A stretch of DNA of 12,373 bases from Acidobacteriota bacterium (GTDB lineage: Bacteria > Acidobacteriota > Terriglobia > Bryobacterales > Bryobacteraceae): positions 1 through 12,373 of the forward strand of contig CANIFK010000070.1 in the NCBI GenBank assembly GCA_947466555.1, read 5' to 3'. The notes under the pieces were generated by a model. That model saw only the letters and a program-made list of their open reading frames with translations, was not told where the DNA came from and did no database searches. How positions within the stretch are numbered: position 1 is the first letter of the stretch; every line of letters begins with the position of its first letter. This document shows positions 1-6,639 of the stretch, piece by piece. The position numbers were made by a program, and so were the translations under genes.

Positions 1-135
1 GGATTTCCAAAATCGATCAGCGCTCCGAGTTTCTCAATTGAGGAGGGTTGTGACTCGGAAACGACTACGGTCCATGAATCGATAGTGCTGAAGTCCATCT
101 ACCCGTTCATATCGGCGAAGGACGGGCGGGATTGA
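1..135 (+). other. possible 3' end of an unknown CDS cut by the window edge
   Basis: Frame 1 is open from the first base to a TGA at 133-135, giving 44 residues that end ...FISAKDGRD. Nothing in it matches a family I recognise, and there is no start because the left edge cuts it. Its base use is less GC-rich at third positions than the genes that follow, so it may simply be non-coding DNA. No other gene is visible in bases 1-218; the rest of that stretch is a nested inverted repeat (24-59) and the promoter of the RRM gene (159-187). Confidence 0.2.
24..59. repeat. nested inverted repeat
   Basis: A 7-bp stem TCCGAGT (24-30) pairs with ACTCGGA (53-59). Between the arms lies a perfect 10-bp palindrome CTCAATTGAG (33-42). 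No T-run follows on either strand, so it is not a typical intrinsic terminator. It could be an operator, an RNA structure or chance. Confidence 0.3.
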
Positions 136-158
136 AGGAAAAGTTTGCACGAAAAGAC

Positions 159-187
159 TTGCTTCGTTAGTACCTGTTAATTAAAAT
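159..187 (+). promoter_or_regulatory. sigma70-type promoter for the RRM gene
   Basis: TTGCTT (159-164) and TAAAAT (182-187) are separated by 17 bases, the usual spacing. The -10 box matches consensus at 5 of 6 positions and the -35 at 3 of 6. Transcription would start near 194, leaving a leader of about 25 bases before the ATG at 219. The box overlaps the earlier in-frame ATG at 186, which therefore could not be translated from this promoter. Confidence 0.4.
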
Positions 188-218
188 GCCTTTATCGGAA
201 CTGAGGCCGATACAGACT

Positions 219-515
219 ATGTCGAGAAAAGTATTCATTGGGAACGTACCGTTCCAGGCGCAGGATGAAGATCTGCGGGCCTGGTTTACGAACAACTCGG
301 TATATCCAGCCGGAGTGGCGATCGTGAAGCACCGGGTGACGGGGAAGTCCCGGGGATTTGGATTCGCCGATTTCGAGCGCGCCGAAGACGCAGAGGCGGC
401 GGTAGGGGCGCTGAACGGGTTGGAACTGCTGGGACGCCGGTTGATGCTGAGCGTGGCACACAGCGAAGGGCCGGCGGTGCAGGCGCCTGAGACAGAAGCC
501 GCAGTCCGGCAGTAG
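219..515 (+). CDS. small RRM-type RNA-binding protein
   Basis: This 98-residue protein is a single RNA recognition motif. The RNP2 strand KVFIGNVP (residues 4-11) and the RNP1 strand SRGFGFADF (44-52) are both present, so the aromatic residues that stack on RNA bases are kept (Phe6, Phe48, Phe50 approximately). RNP1 has Ala where a branched aliphatic residue is more usual. After the domain (to about residue 80) comes a short acidic, Ala-rich tail. The length and layout match the bacterial RRM proteins known from cyanobacteria and other phyla, thought to bind single-stranded RNA in the cytoplasm, often in stress or cold responses; the target here is unknown. I chose the ATG at 219, because the in-frame ATG at 186 lies inside the probable -10 box and adds residues outside the domain. 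GAGG at 203-206 is a rather distant possible ribosome site. Confidence 0.9.
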   Translation: MSRKVFIGNVPFQAQDEDLRAWFTNNSVYPAGVAIVKHRVTGKSRGFGFADFERAEDAEAAVGALNGLELLGRRLMLSVAHSEGPAVQAPETEAAVRQ

Positions 516-540
516 GGTTTTCGCCTGATTGCAAAGTAGT

Positions 541-549
541 TGGTATAGT
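541..549 (+). promoter_or_regulatory. extended -10 promoter element of the DUF3592-like gene
   Basis: TGGTATAGT (541-549) fits the extended -10 pattern TG-N-TATAAT with one mismatch. There is no good -35 hexamer at normal spacing, as is common for extended -10 promoters. Transcription would begin near 556, about 22 bases before the ATG at 578. It sits in the 62-base gap after the RRM gene, so the two genes may be transcribed separately. Confidence 0.35.
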
Positions 550-577
550 GGGACGTTAGAACAGCGAGACGCACCCA

Positions 578-1303
578 ATGATCAACTACTGGATGCTCAT
601 GAGGCAACCTCTGCTTCTGTTGGGCGCATTACCGATTCTCGCCGGCGCGTTCATTGGATGGCTTGGATTGGGTTATTTGTCCGATTCGGCGGCGTTTGTG
701 GAAAATCTGCAGCAAGCAGATGCCCGGGTGATTCGATTCCTGCCGGTCGAGCCGAAGATGTTGATGGATGTGGAATACGAGGACTCGGACGGCGTGAAGC
801 ACTCAGCCCGGTTCGAGGTGGATGAGTCCGATGCGCCGCACCTGCGGTCGATTGGAAAAGTCAGCATCGTCTTCGATCGGCGCAGTCCGGATCGGGCGGA
901 GCTGGGCCACATTGTGAGCGCGAACAACGAGAAGATCTTTGACATGGCGGTAGCCGGCGGCGGTGCGCTACTGGTGTTGTTCGGAGTGGTCTATATAATT
1001 CGGCGGGCCCGGCAGGTTGGCGCTATCAAGCGGCTATTCCGTTGCGGACAGGTGGTCCAGACCGAAGTGCGCGACAAGGCGATGGCGCCGGGGCAGCAGA
1101 TGGGCCGGTTCACTTATGCCTTCCGGGGACCGAATGGCCGCTGGTACGAGGGGAAATCCCCCGACATGACAGCGGAGCAACTGGCGGATTGGCCGGTGGG
1201 ACGCCAGATTCTGGCGGCCTACGATCCGTTGGATCCGAAGCGGTCTGAGCCGGATGTGTTCGGGGTACTGCACAAGCGGCGGGACGTTCCGCAACTGGCC
1301 TAG
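578..1303 (+). CDS. DUF3592-like two-TM membrane protein
   Basis: This 241-residue protein has a hydrophobic segment at about 11-34, a soluble beta-rich region at 48-115, a second hydrophobic segment at 122-142 and a second soluble region at 154-225. Each soluble region ends in the same kind of element: VSIVFDRRSPDRAEL in the first and ILAAYDPLDPKRSEP in the second. This V-x-V-x-YDP-x-x-P-like ending is typical of DUF3592 domains, so the protein looks like two copies of the module, with one on each side of a TM hairpin. DUF3592 proteins are widespread and have no established function. It has no operon partner on the plus strand, and its TAG stop overlaps the stop of the convergent small gene by four bases. 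The ribosome site before the ATG at 578 is weak, and ATG 596 is an alternative start. Confidence 0.75.
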   Translation: MINYWMLMRQPLLLLGALPILAGAFIGWLGLGYLSDSAAFVENLQQADARVIRFLPVEPKMLMDVEYEDSDGVKHSARFEVDESDAPHLRSIGKVSIVFDRRSPDRAELGHIVSANNEKIFDMAVAGGGALLVLFGVVYIIRRARQVGAIKRLFRCGQVVQTEVRDKAMAPGQQMGRFTYAFRGPNGRWYEGKSPDMTAEQLADWPVGRQILAAYDPLDPKRSEPDVFGVLHKRRDVPQLA

Positions 1304-1557
1304 AGCACGATTGCGAGTGATGAGGAGAAGTCGTTCCTCTTGATCCATCCGCCGGAATTGACCAGGCCGAGGGGCTTGGGGCTGATGTACGGGCGAGCGG
1401 ATTTGAAACCTTTCGCGGGTGGGATAAAGCCAGAAGCCCTGGGGATGGCCATGCCGGTTGCGGTACTGAACCCGCGCCGGGTGTTCTGTATCAACTGGGT
1501 GCGGTTGTAGGTGTAGCCGAACTCGGGGCCGGTGAAATCGCAGGAATGGGCGATCAT
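1300..1557 (-). CDS. hypothetical small protein, 85 residues
   Basis: I do not recognise this protein. Reading from the ATG at 1557, it begins MIAHSCDFTGPEFGYTYN, is basic and rich in Pro, Ser and aromatics, and has no TM segment. Support for coding is indirect: C or G dominates third positions in this frame, and AGGCGG lies about 9 bases before the ATG. The frame stays open upstream to a TTG at 1671, which would add 38 less convincing residues. It lies 129 bases downstream of lutC on the same strand and could be a last, loosely attached operon member or a gene fragment. Its TAG stop shares the palindromic CTAG (1300-1303) with the stop of the convergent DUF3592-like gene. Confidence 0.35.
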   Translation of the reverse strand: MIAHSCDFTGPEFGYTYNRTQLIQNTRRGFSTATGMAIPRASGFIPPAKGFKSARPYISPKPLGLVNSGGWIKRNDFSSSLAIVL

Positions 1558-1661
1558 GCGGAAGCCGCCTTTGAGTGAGTCGTCATTTTGCTCGGTGGAG
1601 GCGCAATTGGCCGACGACCTCGGCGAGTTCGAGGACGTGGGGAACCGCCTGGAGAGAGCAA

Positions 1662-1683
1662 AGGGAACCAACAGGGAACGAAC
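1662..1683. repeat. 11-bp tandem direct repeat downstream of lutC
   Basis: AGGGAACCAAC (1662-1672) is followed directly by AGGGAACGAAC (1673-1683), two copies that differ at one base. The pair begins three bases beyond the lutC stop codon, in the 129-base stretch before the small minus-strand gene. It may be a slippage product or a tandem binding site. Confidence 0.45.
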
Positions 1684-1686
1684 GTA

Positions 1687-2313
1687 TTATTGGCCAACAA
1701 TGACGACGTGCACGTGGCCGGGCCCGTGGACGCCGCGCACCAGGAACTGTTCAATGTCGCCGGTGCGACTGGGACCGGTGACCATCACCATGGCGCTGGA
1801 ATCATCAACCGGCCGCGGGATCATCGAGAGCATCTCATCCAGATTGGTAAGCAAACGGTCCTGCGGGACAACGGCGATGTGGACCGGCGGGAGGAGCGAG
1901 ATGAGCCGGGGCTCCTGGGCCGTAGCGCGGAGAACGATCGTACCGGTTTGGGCCAGCAGGCAGTAGGCGCTGGTTATGCCAACGGAGGCGGTGGCGCATG
2001 CGTTTCGCAATTCCTCCCCGTTCGCGTAGGGCATGCCGGCGATGCCGCACTGGGCCAGGAACGGGTGGGGGGAGGCGACGAACGATTGACCGTCGACGAG
2101 CGTTTCGACGGCCTTTTTGGCGGAAGCGAAATCGGGGACAAGGGTGACTGTCCCGCCCAACGCTTCGAGGGCGGCACGGAAACGGGCGAGGCGTGTGGCC
2201 AAGGGCTCCGAGCGCACGCGGAGGAGCGGTTCCGGAGGCGGGAGCGGCTTCTGGCCGAGCTTGCGTCCGATGGCGGAGCGGACCCGTTCAAAGATGGCGT
2301 CGCGGGAATCCAT
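1687..2313 (-). CDS. lutC: LUD-domain lactate utilization protein C
   Basis: LutC is the small LUD-domain protein of the LutABC complex, which oxidises L-lactate to pyruvate and lets cells grow on lactate. This 208-residue protein has the family layout. An N-terminal helical part (1-55) is followed by a Rossmann-like LUD core containing the SVGIT-x-A stretch near 110 and TGTIVL near 123-128. Near the C terminus is the signature GPSRTGDIE (180-188), then the HGPGHVHVVIV end. It has no Fe-S cysteine clusters, as expected for LutC. The ATG at 2313 directly follows the TAA of lutB (2314-2316) with no gap, and AAGGAG lies 12 bases upstream inside lutB, so the two are probably translationally coupled. 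It is the last clear gene of the operon. Confidence 0.93.
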   Translation of the reverse strand: MDSRDAIFERVRSAIGRKLGQKPLPPPEPLLRVRSEPLATRLARFRAALEALGGTVTLVPDFASAKKAVETLVDGQSFVASPHPFLAQCGIAGMPYANGEELRNACATASVGITSAYCLLAQTGTIVLRATAQEPRLISLLPPVHIAVVPQDRLLTNLDEMLSMIPRPVDDSSAMVMVTGPSRTGDIEQFLVRGVHGPGHVHVVIVGQ

Positions 2314-3735
2314 TTACTGTTTCCGCTCCTTCGCTTTCCGCTCAATCCAGAGATCGCGGAACGATTTGGGTGGGGGTGCGGGGAAGTCGCGTTCGCTGAG
2401 CCAGGCGGTGAGGGGGCCGCTGGGGGAGTTGGCGGGCCAGGGCACTTTGTTGAGCCAGCCGTTGGACTGGCGGCCTAGCCAGCCGAGACCGAACTTTGCC
2501 GCCAGCGCATACATCGCCGGGCGCCGCATGAGCCAGGACCAGAGGCCGAAGACGCGTGCGTCCTTCGGGTCGGGCTTGGCTTCGTGGCGGAGTTTGAGCA
2601 GGATGCCGGGGAGATCGATCTTCACCGGGCAGACTTCGGCGCAGGCGCCGCAGAGGCTGGAGGCGAAGGGCAGCCAGGGGTCCTTTTCGTTGCCCTTGAA
2701 TTGGGGCGTGATGACCTTGCCGATGGGGCCGGAGTAGACCCACGGGTAGTTGTGGCCACCAATTTTTCGATAGACGGGGCAGGTGTTCAGACACGCCGCG
2801 CAGCGGATGCAGCGGAGGGATTCGCGCTTTTCGACGTCGGCGAGGAGCTTCGTGCGGCCGGCGTCCAGGAGCACGATGTAGAACTCTTCGGGGCCGTCGA
2901 GTTCGCCATTGCGGCGGGGGCCGCTGACGATGCTGGTGTAGCTGGTGAGCGGCTGGCCGCTGGCGGAGCGGCCCAACAGATCGAGAAACACGGCGAGGTC
3001 CCGCATGCGGGGGATGAGTTTTTCAATGCCCGCGATGGCGATGTGGATTTTGGGCGCGGAATGAGACAGCCGGGCGTTGCCCTCGTTTTCCACGATGACG
3101 ACGGCGCCGGAATCGGCCAGCAGGAAGTTGGCGCCGGTGATGCCGATGCCGGCTTGGAGGAACTTCTCGCGGAGCACGCGGCGCGCGGTCATGGCCTGAT
3201 TTTCGATGACCGTGTCGTGGGCGACGCCGAGCTTCTCTTCGAAGATGTCGGCGACGTCGTGGCGGGTCATATGAATGGCAGGCGCCACGATGTGATACGG
3301 GCGCTGGCCGGCGAGTTGGAGGATGTATTCGCCGAGATCGGTCTCGACGGCGTCGAGCTCGTGGTGGATGAGACGCTCGTTGAGATGAATCTCTTCGCTG
3401 GTCATCGACTTAGATTTCACGATGACGTTGGCGCCCTTTTCCTTCGCCAGTTGCAGGACGAAATCGGCGGCCTCTTCGCCGGTTTGGGCCCAGATGACTT
3501 TGCCGCCGTTGGCTTGGACGGCGGCTTCGAGTTGAAGGAGATAGACGTCGAGGAAGTCGAGCGTGTGCTGCTTGATTTCGGCGGCGCGGGTGCGGAGATC
3601 CTGGTATTCGGGGAGCGTTTCGGGGGAGACGGCCTTGCTGCGATTGTCCTTGAAACGGCCGGTGTTGGTGTAGATGGCCAGTTGGAGATTGGCGTCAGCG
3701 AGCGTGGTGCGGATGGCCGGATCGGGTGCGCTCAT
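2314..3735 (-). CDS. lutB: iron-sulfur LUD protein, lactate utilization protein B
   Basis: LutB is the iron-sulfur core of the L-lactate oxidising complex LutABC (YkgF in E. coli) and acts in the cytoplasm. This 473-residue protein has a LUD domain over roughly residues 55-290. A two-cluster ferredoxin region follows: C309-x2-C312-x2-C315-x3-C319-P gives one 4Fe-4S site, and C362-x2-C365-x3-C369-P gives most of the second. The C terminus (from about 385) carries the family's Trp/Pro-rich tail and ends in basic residues. Length and layout match full-size LutB with nothing missing. I chose the ATG at 3735 because it starts the conserved N terminus and lies five bases after the lutA stop. The longer frame back to 3831 overlaps lutA and encodes a basic, non-conserved leader. 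The ribosome site is weak, so coupling to lutA is likely. Confidence 0.95.
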   Translation of the reverse strand: MSAPDPAIRTTLADANLQLAIYTNTGRFKDNRSKAVSPETLPEYQDLRTRAAEIKQHTLDFLDVYLLQLEAAVQANGGKVIWAQTGEEAADFVLQLAKEKGANVIVKSKSMTSEEIHLNERLIHHELDAVETDLGEYILQLAGQRPYHIVAPAIHMTRHDVADIFEEKLGVAHDTVIENQAMTARRVLREKFLQAGIGITGANFLLADSGAVVIVENEGNARLSHSAPKIHIAIAGIEKLIPRMRDLAVFLDLLGRSASGQPLTSYTSIVSGPRRNGELDGPEEFYIVLLDAGRTKLLADVEKRESLRCIRCAACLNTCPVYRKIGGHNYPWVYSGPIGKVITPQFKGNEKDPWLPFASSLCGACAEVCPVKIDLPGILLKLRHEAKPDPKDARVFGLWSWLMRRPAMYALAAKFGLGWLGRQSNGWLNKVPWPANSPSGPLTAWLSERDFPAPPPKSFRDLWIERKAKERKQ

Positions 3736-3740
3736 AGTGG

Positions 3741-4469
3741 CTACTTTCGGGAGGCAAGCACTTCGGCGAGATGGACGGTTTCGATGTTGTGACCGCCGCG
3801 GGAGAGGGCGCCGCGAAGTTGCATGAGGCAACTGGAATCGAGCGAGACGACGTGGGTGGCACCGGTTTGGAGGATGCTATCGACCTTGGTGCGGGCCATG
3901 GCGCCGGAGATCTGGGCGAACTTGACGGAGAAGGTTCCGCCGAAGCCGCAGCACTCTTCGGCAGCTTCCATTTCGACGAGTTCGAGGTCCTTGACCCGTT
4001 TGAGGAGCAGGCGCGGGGCGTCTTTGAGCTTGAGTTCGCGGAGGGCGTGGCAGGAGTCGTGATAGGTGACTTTGTGGGGGAAACGGGGGGAGAGTTTGTC
4101 GAGATCGGCGCTGTTGAGGAGGAACTGCGAGAACTCCCAGACGCGGGGGACGATGGAGTCGACACGGGCGAGATTCCTGGGGTCACCGGCGAAGAGTTCG
4201 GCGTAGTGGTGCTTGATCATCGACGTGCAGCTGCCGGAAGGGACGATGATGGTTTCGGCGTCGGAGAAGACGTCGAGGAAATGTTCAGCGACGGGACGAG
4301 CCTGATCGTGAAACCCGCTGTTGAACGCCGGCTGGGCGCAGCAGGTCTGCGCGGCGCGGAACTCCACTTCGTAGCCGAGTTGTTCGAGTACGTCGACCAT
4401 CGCCATTCCGGCGTTGGGGAAGAGTTGGTCTACGATACAAGTGACAAAAATCGCGACACGGCGCGGCAT
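3741..4469 (-). CDS. lutA: (Fe-S)-binding CCG-domain protein, lactate utilization protein A
   Basis: LutA is the cysteine-rich (CCG-domain) subunit of the L-lactate oxidation complex, related to GlcF and heterodisulfide reductase subunit B. The 242-residue protein has two CCG modules. The first uses C11, C43-C44 (CCAQPAFNSG) and C81; the second uses C140 (YHDSCH), C173-C174 (CCGFGGTF) and C214. The first module has Ala in place of the Gly of CCG, a conservative change that keeps the cysteines. The ATG at 4469 starts the conserved MPRRVAIFVTC; an upstream in-frame extension to 4526 crosses the promoter dyad and is unlikely. It is the first gene of lutABC, and only eight bases separate its ATG from a TACAAT box, so the mRNA may be almost leaderless. 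No lactate permease or GntR-type regulator is visible in the window. Confidence 0.95.
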   Translation of the reverse strand: MPRRVAIFVTCIVDQLFPNAGMAMVDVLEQLGYEVEFRAAQTCCAQPAFNSGFHDQARPVAEHFLDVFSDAETIIVPSGSCTSMIKHHYAELFAGDPRNLARVDSIVPRVWEFSQFLLNSADLDKLSPRFPHKVTYHDSCHALRELKLKDAPRLLLKRVKDLELVEMEAAEECCGFGGTFSVKFAQISGAMARTKVDSILQTGATHVVSLDSSCLMQLRGALSRGGHNIETVHLAEVLASRK

Positions 4470-4477
4470 GACCACCG

Positions 4478-4505
4478 ATTGTAGCACCGGGCCATTGGCT
4501 ACAAT
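4478..4505. promoter_or_regulatory. dyad-symmetric divergent promoter between lutA and the Cys-cluster gene
   Basis: ATTGTAGC (4478-4485) and GCTACAAT (4498-4505) are perfect 8-bp inverted repeats around a 12-base centre. Each arm reads TACAAT, a good -10 box (5 of 6), toward the gene on its own side. On the plus strand TACAAT (4500-4505) lies six bases before the GTG at 4512; on the minus strand TACAAT (4483-4478) lies eight bases before the lutA ATG. Each arm also offers TTGTAG as a weak -35 for the opposite promoter at the short spacing of 15. The element could be two overlapping promoters, an operator that binds a dimeric regulator, or both. Confidence 0.45.
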
Positions 4506-4511
4506 GGGAGA

Positions 4512-4910
4512 GTGAAACGGCGTCATCTCCTTCTGCTATCGGCGACGAGCGTGTGGGGTGCCGAGACGCGCGCGACGGCGTTGCGCGGGCGGCTGCGCGA
4601 GGGCGAACCACCGACGGTGGAGACGGCCGGCGGCAAGCGTGTGCCGGTGGACGGCGACACGGAGATCCGCGGCGTATTGCGCGACAAGCGCGTGATCGGC
4701 AGCGACTTTGAGGTGATGGGAAACATGGACCCGAACGGCACCTTTCAGGCGCTGGCCGTGTTTGAAAATCCGCTGTTTGTGTACAAGGGCGGCCAACGCC
4801 TCTATGTGACATACTGGTGCGACGTCTGCGCTATCCGGACACGCACACCGGGAGTTTGCTGGTGCTGTCAGGAAGAGACAGAACTTGACCTCCGGGATCG
4901 TAAAGACTAG
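4512..4910 (+). CDS. small secreted Cys-cluster protein, unknown function
   Basis: I do not recognise a named family. The 132-residue product starts with a basic, hydrophobic stretch (MKRRHLLLLSATSVWGAE) that looks like a signal peptide cleaved near residue 17. A beta-rich middle (20-95) is followed by a C-terminal cluster of five cysteines: C103-D-V-C106 and C116-W-C118-C119, the latter just before QEETELDLR. The paired motifs look like a metal (zinc) site or disulfide knuckle. The start is a GTG at 4512, only six bases beyond a TACAAT box, so translation may be leaderless. Its TAG overlaps the epimerase GTG by one base (TAGTG, 4908-4912), which implies co-transcription and perhaps coupling. 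Confidence 0.7.
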   Translation: MKRRHLLLLSATSVWGAETRATALRGRLREGEPPTVETAGGKRVPVDGDTEIRGVLRDKRVIGSDFEVMGNMDPNGTFQALAVFENPLFVYKGGQRLYVTYWCDVCAIRTRTPGVCWCCQEETELDLRDRKD

Positions 4911-5956
4911 TGAAACTCTCCATCCTCTTCCCCGCCCTTCTTGCTATGACTGCACTTTCGAACGCCGCCCAATATGAGGCGCGCACGAGTTCCGAAGACG
5001 GCATCGGAACGCTGACGCTGCGCGACAACTCGAACGACGTGACGGTATCGGTTGTACCGTCGATCGGCAACAACGCCTTCCGCATGCTGGTGAAAGGCAA
5101 AGACGTTTTCTGGTCGCCGTATCAGAAGCTGTCCGAGCTGAAGGCCAAGCCGACGTTGCTGGGCAATCCGTTCCTGGCGCCGTGGGCGAACCGCCTGGAC
5201 CAGGCCGCGTTCTTTGCGAACGGGAAGAAGTATCTTCTGAATCCCGAATTGAAAAACTACCGGTTGGACGGCAATCAACTGCCGATTCACGGGCTGGTGA
5301 ATTTCAGTTCTCATTGGAAGATGATCGGCATTGGCGCCGACGACAAGAGCGCGTGGGTGACCAGCCGCCTGGAGTTCTTCCGGCTACCGGAGTACATGGC
5401 GCAGTTCCCGTTCGCGCACACGATCGACATGACCTACCGGCTGGCCAACGGCGTGTTGGAAGTGGAAACCGAAGTGACCAATATGTCCTTCGAGAAGATG
5501 CCGCTGATCATTGGCTACCACCCGTATTTCCGCGTCTATGACGCGCCGCGGGCGGACTGGAAAGTGACGCTGCCGGCGAAGCTGCACGTGACTTTGAACA
5601 GCAAGCTGACGCCGACCGGCGAGACGACGCCGAACCCCTACAGCGACCCGCACGTGCTGGCGGCGACGCAGTTGGACGATGTGTTCACCGGGCTGGTGCG
5701 CGATTCGAAAGGCCACGCGGAGTTCTCCGTGCAGGGCAAGCAGCAGAAAGTTTCCGTGATCTATGGCGCGAAGTATCCGGTGGCGGTGGTGTATGCCCCG
5801 ACCGGTCCGAACCGCGATTTCATCTGCTTTGAGCCGATGACGGGGATCACGAATTCGATGAACCTGGCCCACGAGGGCAAGTACAAAGAGTTGCAGTCCA
5901 TTGCGCCCGGCGGCGTGTGGAAAGAAAGCTACTGGGTGAAAGCCACCGGGTTCTAA
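4910..5956 (+). CDS. exported aldose 1-epimerase (galactose mutarotase family)
   Basis: This 348-residue protein is a GalM-type mutarotase, which interconverts alpha and beta anomers of aldoses such as glucose or galactose. An N-terminal signal peptide ends after ALSNAA (about 20), placing the mature enzyme in the periplasm or outside the cell, unlike the cytoplasmic E. coli GalM. The family residues are present: NPFLAPWANR with the sugar-contacting Arg95, PIHG with His127, GYHPYF with the catalytic acid His204, LDDVF with Asp257, and CFEPMTG with the catalytic base Glu308. It starts at a GTG that overlaps the stop of the secreted Cys-cluster gene by one base. No sugar kinase or transporter lies nearby, so the sugar cannot be named. 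The remnant SDR gene begins four bases after its stop. Confidence 0.93.
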   Translation: MKLSILFPALLAMTALSNAAQYEARTSSEDGIGTLTLRDNSNDVTVSVVPSIGNNAFRMLVKGKDVFWSPYQKLSELKAKPTLLGNPFLAPWANRLDQAAFFANGKKYLLNPELKNYRLDGNQLPIHGLVNFSSHWKMIGIGADDKSAWVTSRLEFFRLPEYMAQFPFAHTIDMTYRLANGVLEVETEVTNMSFEKMPLIIGYHPYFRVYDAPRADWKVTLPAKLHVTLNSKLTPTGETTPNPYSDPHVLAATQLDDVFTGLVRDSKGHAEFSVQGKQQKVSVIYGAKYPVAVVYAPTGPNRDFICFEPMTGITNSMNLAHEGKYKELQSIAPGGVWKESYWVKATGF

Positions 5957-5960
5957 ATCG

Positions 5961-6572
5961 ATGCAGACAGCGCTGGTGACCGGGGCCAGCACGGGCATTG
6001 CGCTGGCAACGGCGCTACATCTGGCGCTGCATCGATTTCAAGTGTTCGCGGGCGTGCGGGATCCTGAAGGGGCCGTTGAACTGCACGCCGCGATCCGCGG
6101 CATGGGACGATCGTCGCCATCACGTCGATGCTGGGACTGTTAACACTCGGCTCCGGGACGCACTACGCGGCCAGCAAGCGAGCGAAGTGCTGGCGCAGGA
6201 GACGGCTCTATTTGGGGGACGTGTGGCGCTGTGGTGGAACCAGGCGTGATTCTGACGCCGATCTTCGGCAAGAAGATCGAGACGGTTGGCGAGGACTCTC
6301 CGTACCACTTTTCGCGCCGCCGCTGAAGGCGTTTTTTGAGGCACAGATGGGAAGCGGCACGTTGCCGATGGCCTTGGCGGAAAGGGTGCTGCACGCCATT
6401 CGCAGTGATGCGCGCTGCTGCGGTATTTCGTGGGGCCGGGCAGCGGTGAGCGGACGAAGAGTGGATTGCCGACTTCGCCATTGCCGACGATGAAGCGTTT
6501 TTCGACCGCATGGCGCAGCGCTTCGAACTGGACCTGTGGCGGAAGCCCGCGAAGCCGGACTCCGATGAATAA
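5961..6572 (+). pseudogene. decayed short-chain dehydrogenase/reductase (SDR) gene
   Basis: Pieces of one SDR appear in order but in changing frames. The frame starting at 5961 gives MQTALVTGASTGIALATAL, the nucleotide-binding Gly-rich loop, with Ala where the third Gly belongs. A second frame from about 6104 gives GTIVAITSMLG, then the catalytic HYAASK (Tyr-x-x-x-Lys). A third from 6181 gives SEVLAQETALFGGRVAL; the first frame again from 6231 gives VVEPGVILTPIFGKK. The second frame returns with AFFEAQMGSGTLPMALAERV. A further frame gives RYFVGPGSGE (from 6421), and the last, from 6459, gives EWIADFAIADDEAFF and the natural C terminus ending PDSDE before TAA at 6570-6572. At 612 bases it is well short of a usual 750-850 base SDR, and the NNAG region is missing, so a central segment is deleted. 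An active enzyme is not possible. It was probably co-transcribed with the epimerase, four bases upstream. Confidence 0.88.
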
Positions 6573-6579
6573 AAACGAA

Positions 6580-6614
6580 AACGGGGAACGCTCCTGGTAA
6601 GAGCGTTCCCCGTT
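6580..6614 (-). terminator. intrinsic terminator for skp (minus strand)
   Basis: A perfect 13-bp GC-rich stem, ACGGGGAACGCTC (6581-6593) with GAGCGTTCCCCGT (6601-6613), surrounds a 7-base loop. One more A-T pair (6580/6614) extends it to 14 bp. On the minus strand the stem is followed by TTTCGTTTTTATTC, a proper U-rich tail, so it ends the transcript containing skp 26 bases after its stop codon. On the plus strand the following bases are not T-rich, so action on the epimerase/SDR transcript would be weaker. Confidence 0.9.
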
Positions 6615-6639
6615 GGTCTTGCGGGTGGACCGGAAGTGT

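Noticed and set aside
186..218. Upstream ATG for the RRM protein
   Set aside because: It sits in the probable -10 box and adds 11 residues outside the RRM fold; ATG 219 starts directly before RNP2.
1588..2478. 296-residue plus-strand open frame
   Set aside because: It is antisense to lutC and the end of lutB. Its low-complexity Gly/Arg/Glu composition has no recognisable domain.
2584..3792. 402-residue plus-strand open frame
   Set aside because: It lies antisense to lutB, which has clear LUD and Fe-S motifs. The Asp/Gly/Glu/Val-rich product is typical of a GC-rich complement frame.
3771..4484. 237-residue plus-strand open frame
   Set aside because: It is antisense to lutA, which has both CCG modules.
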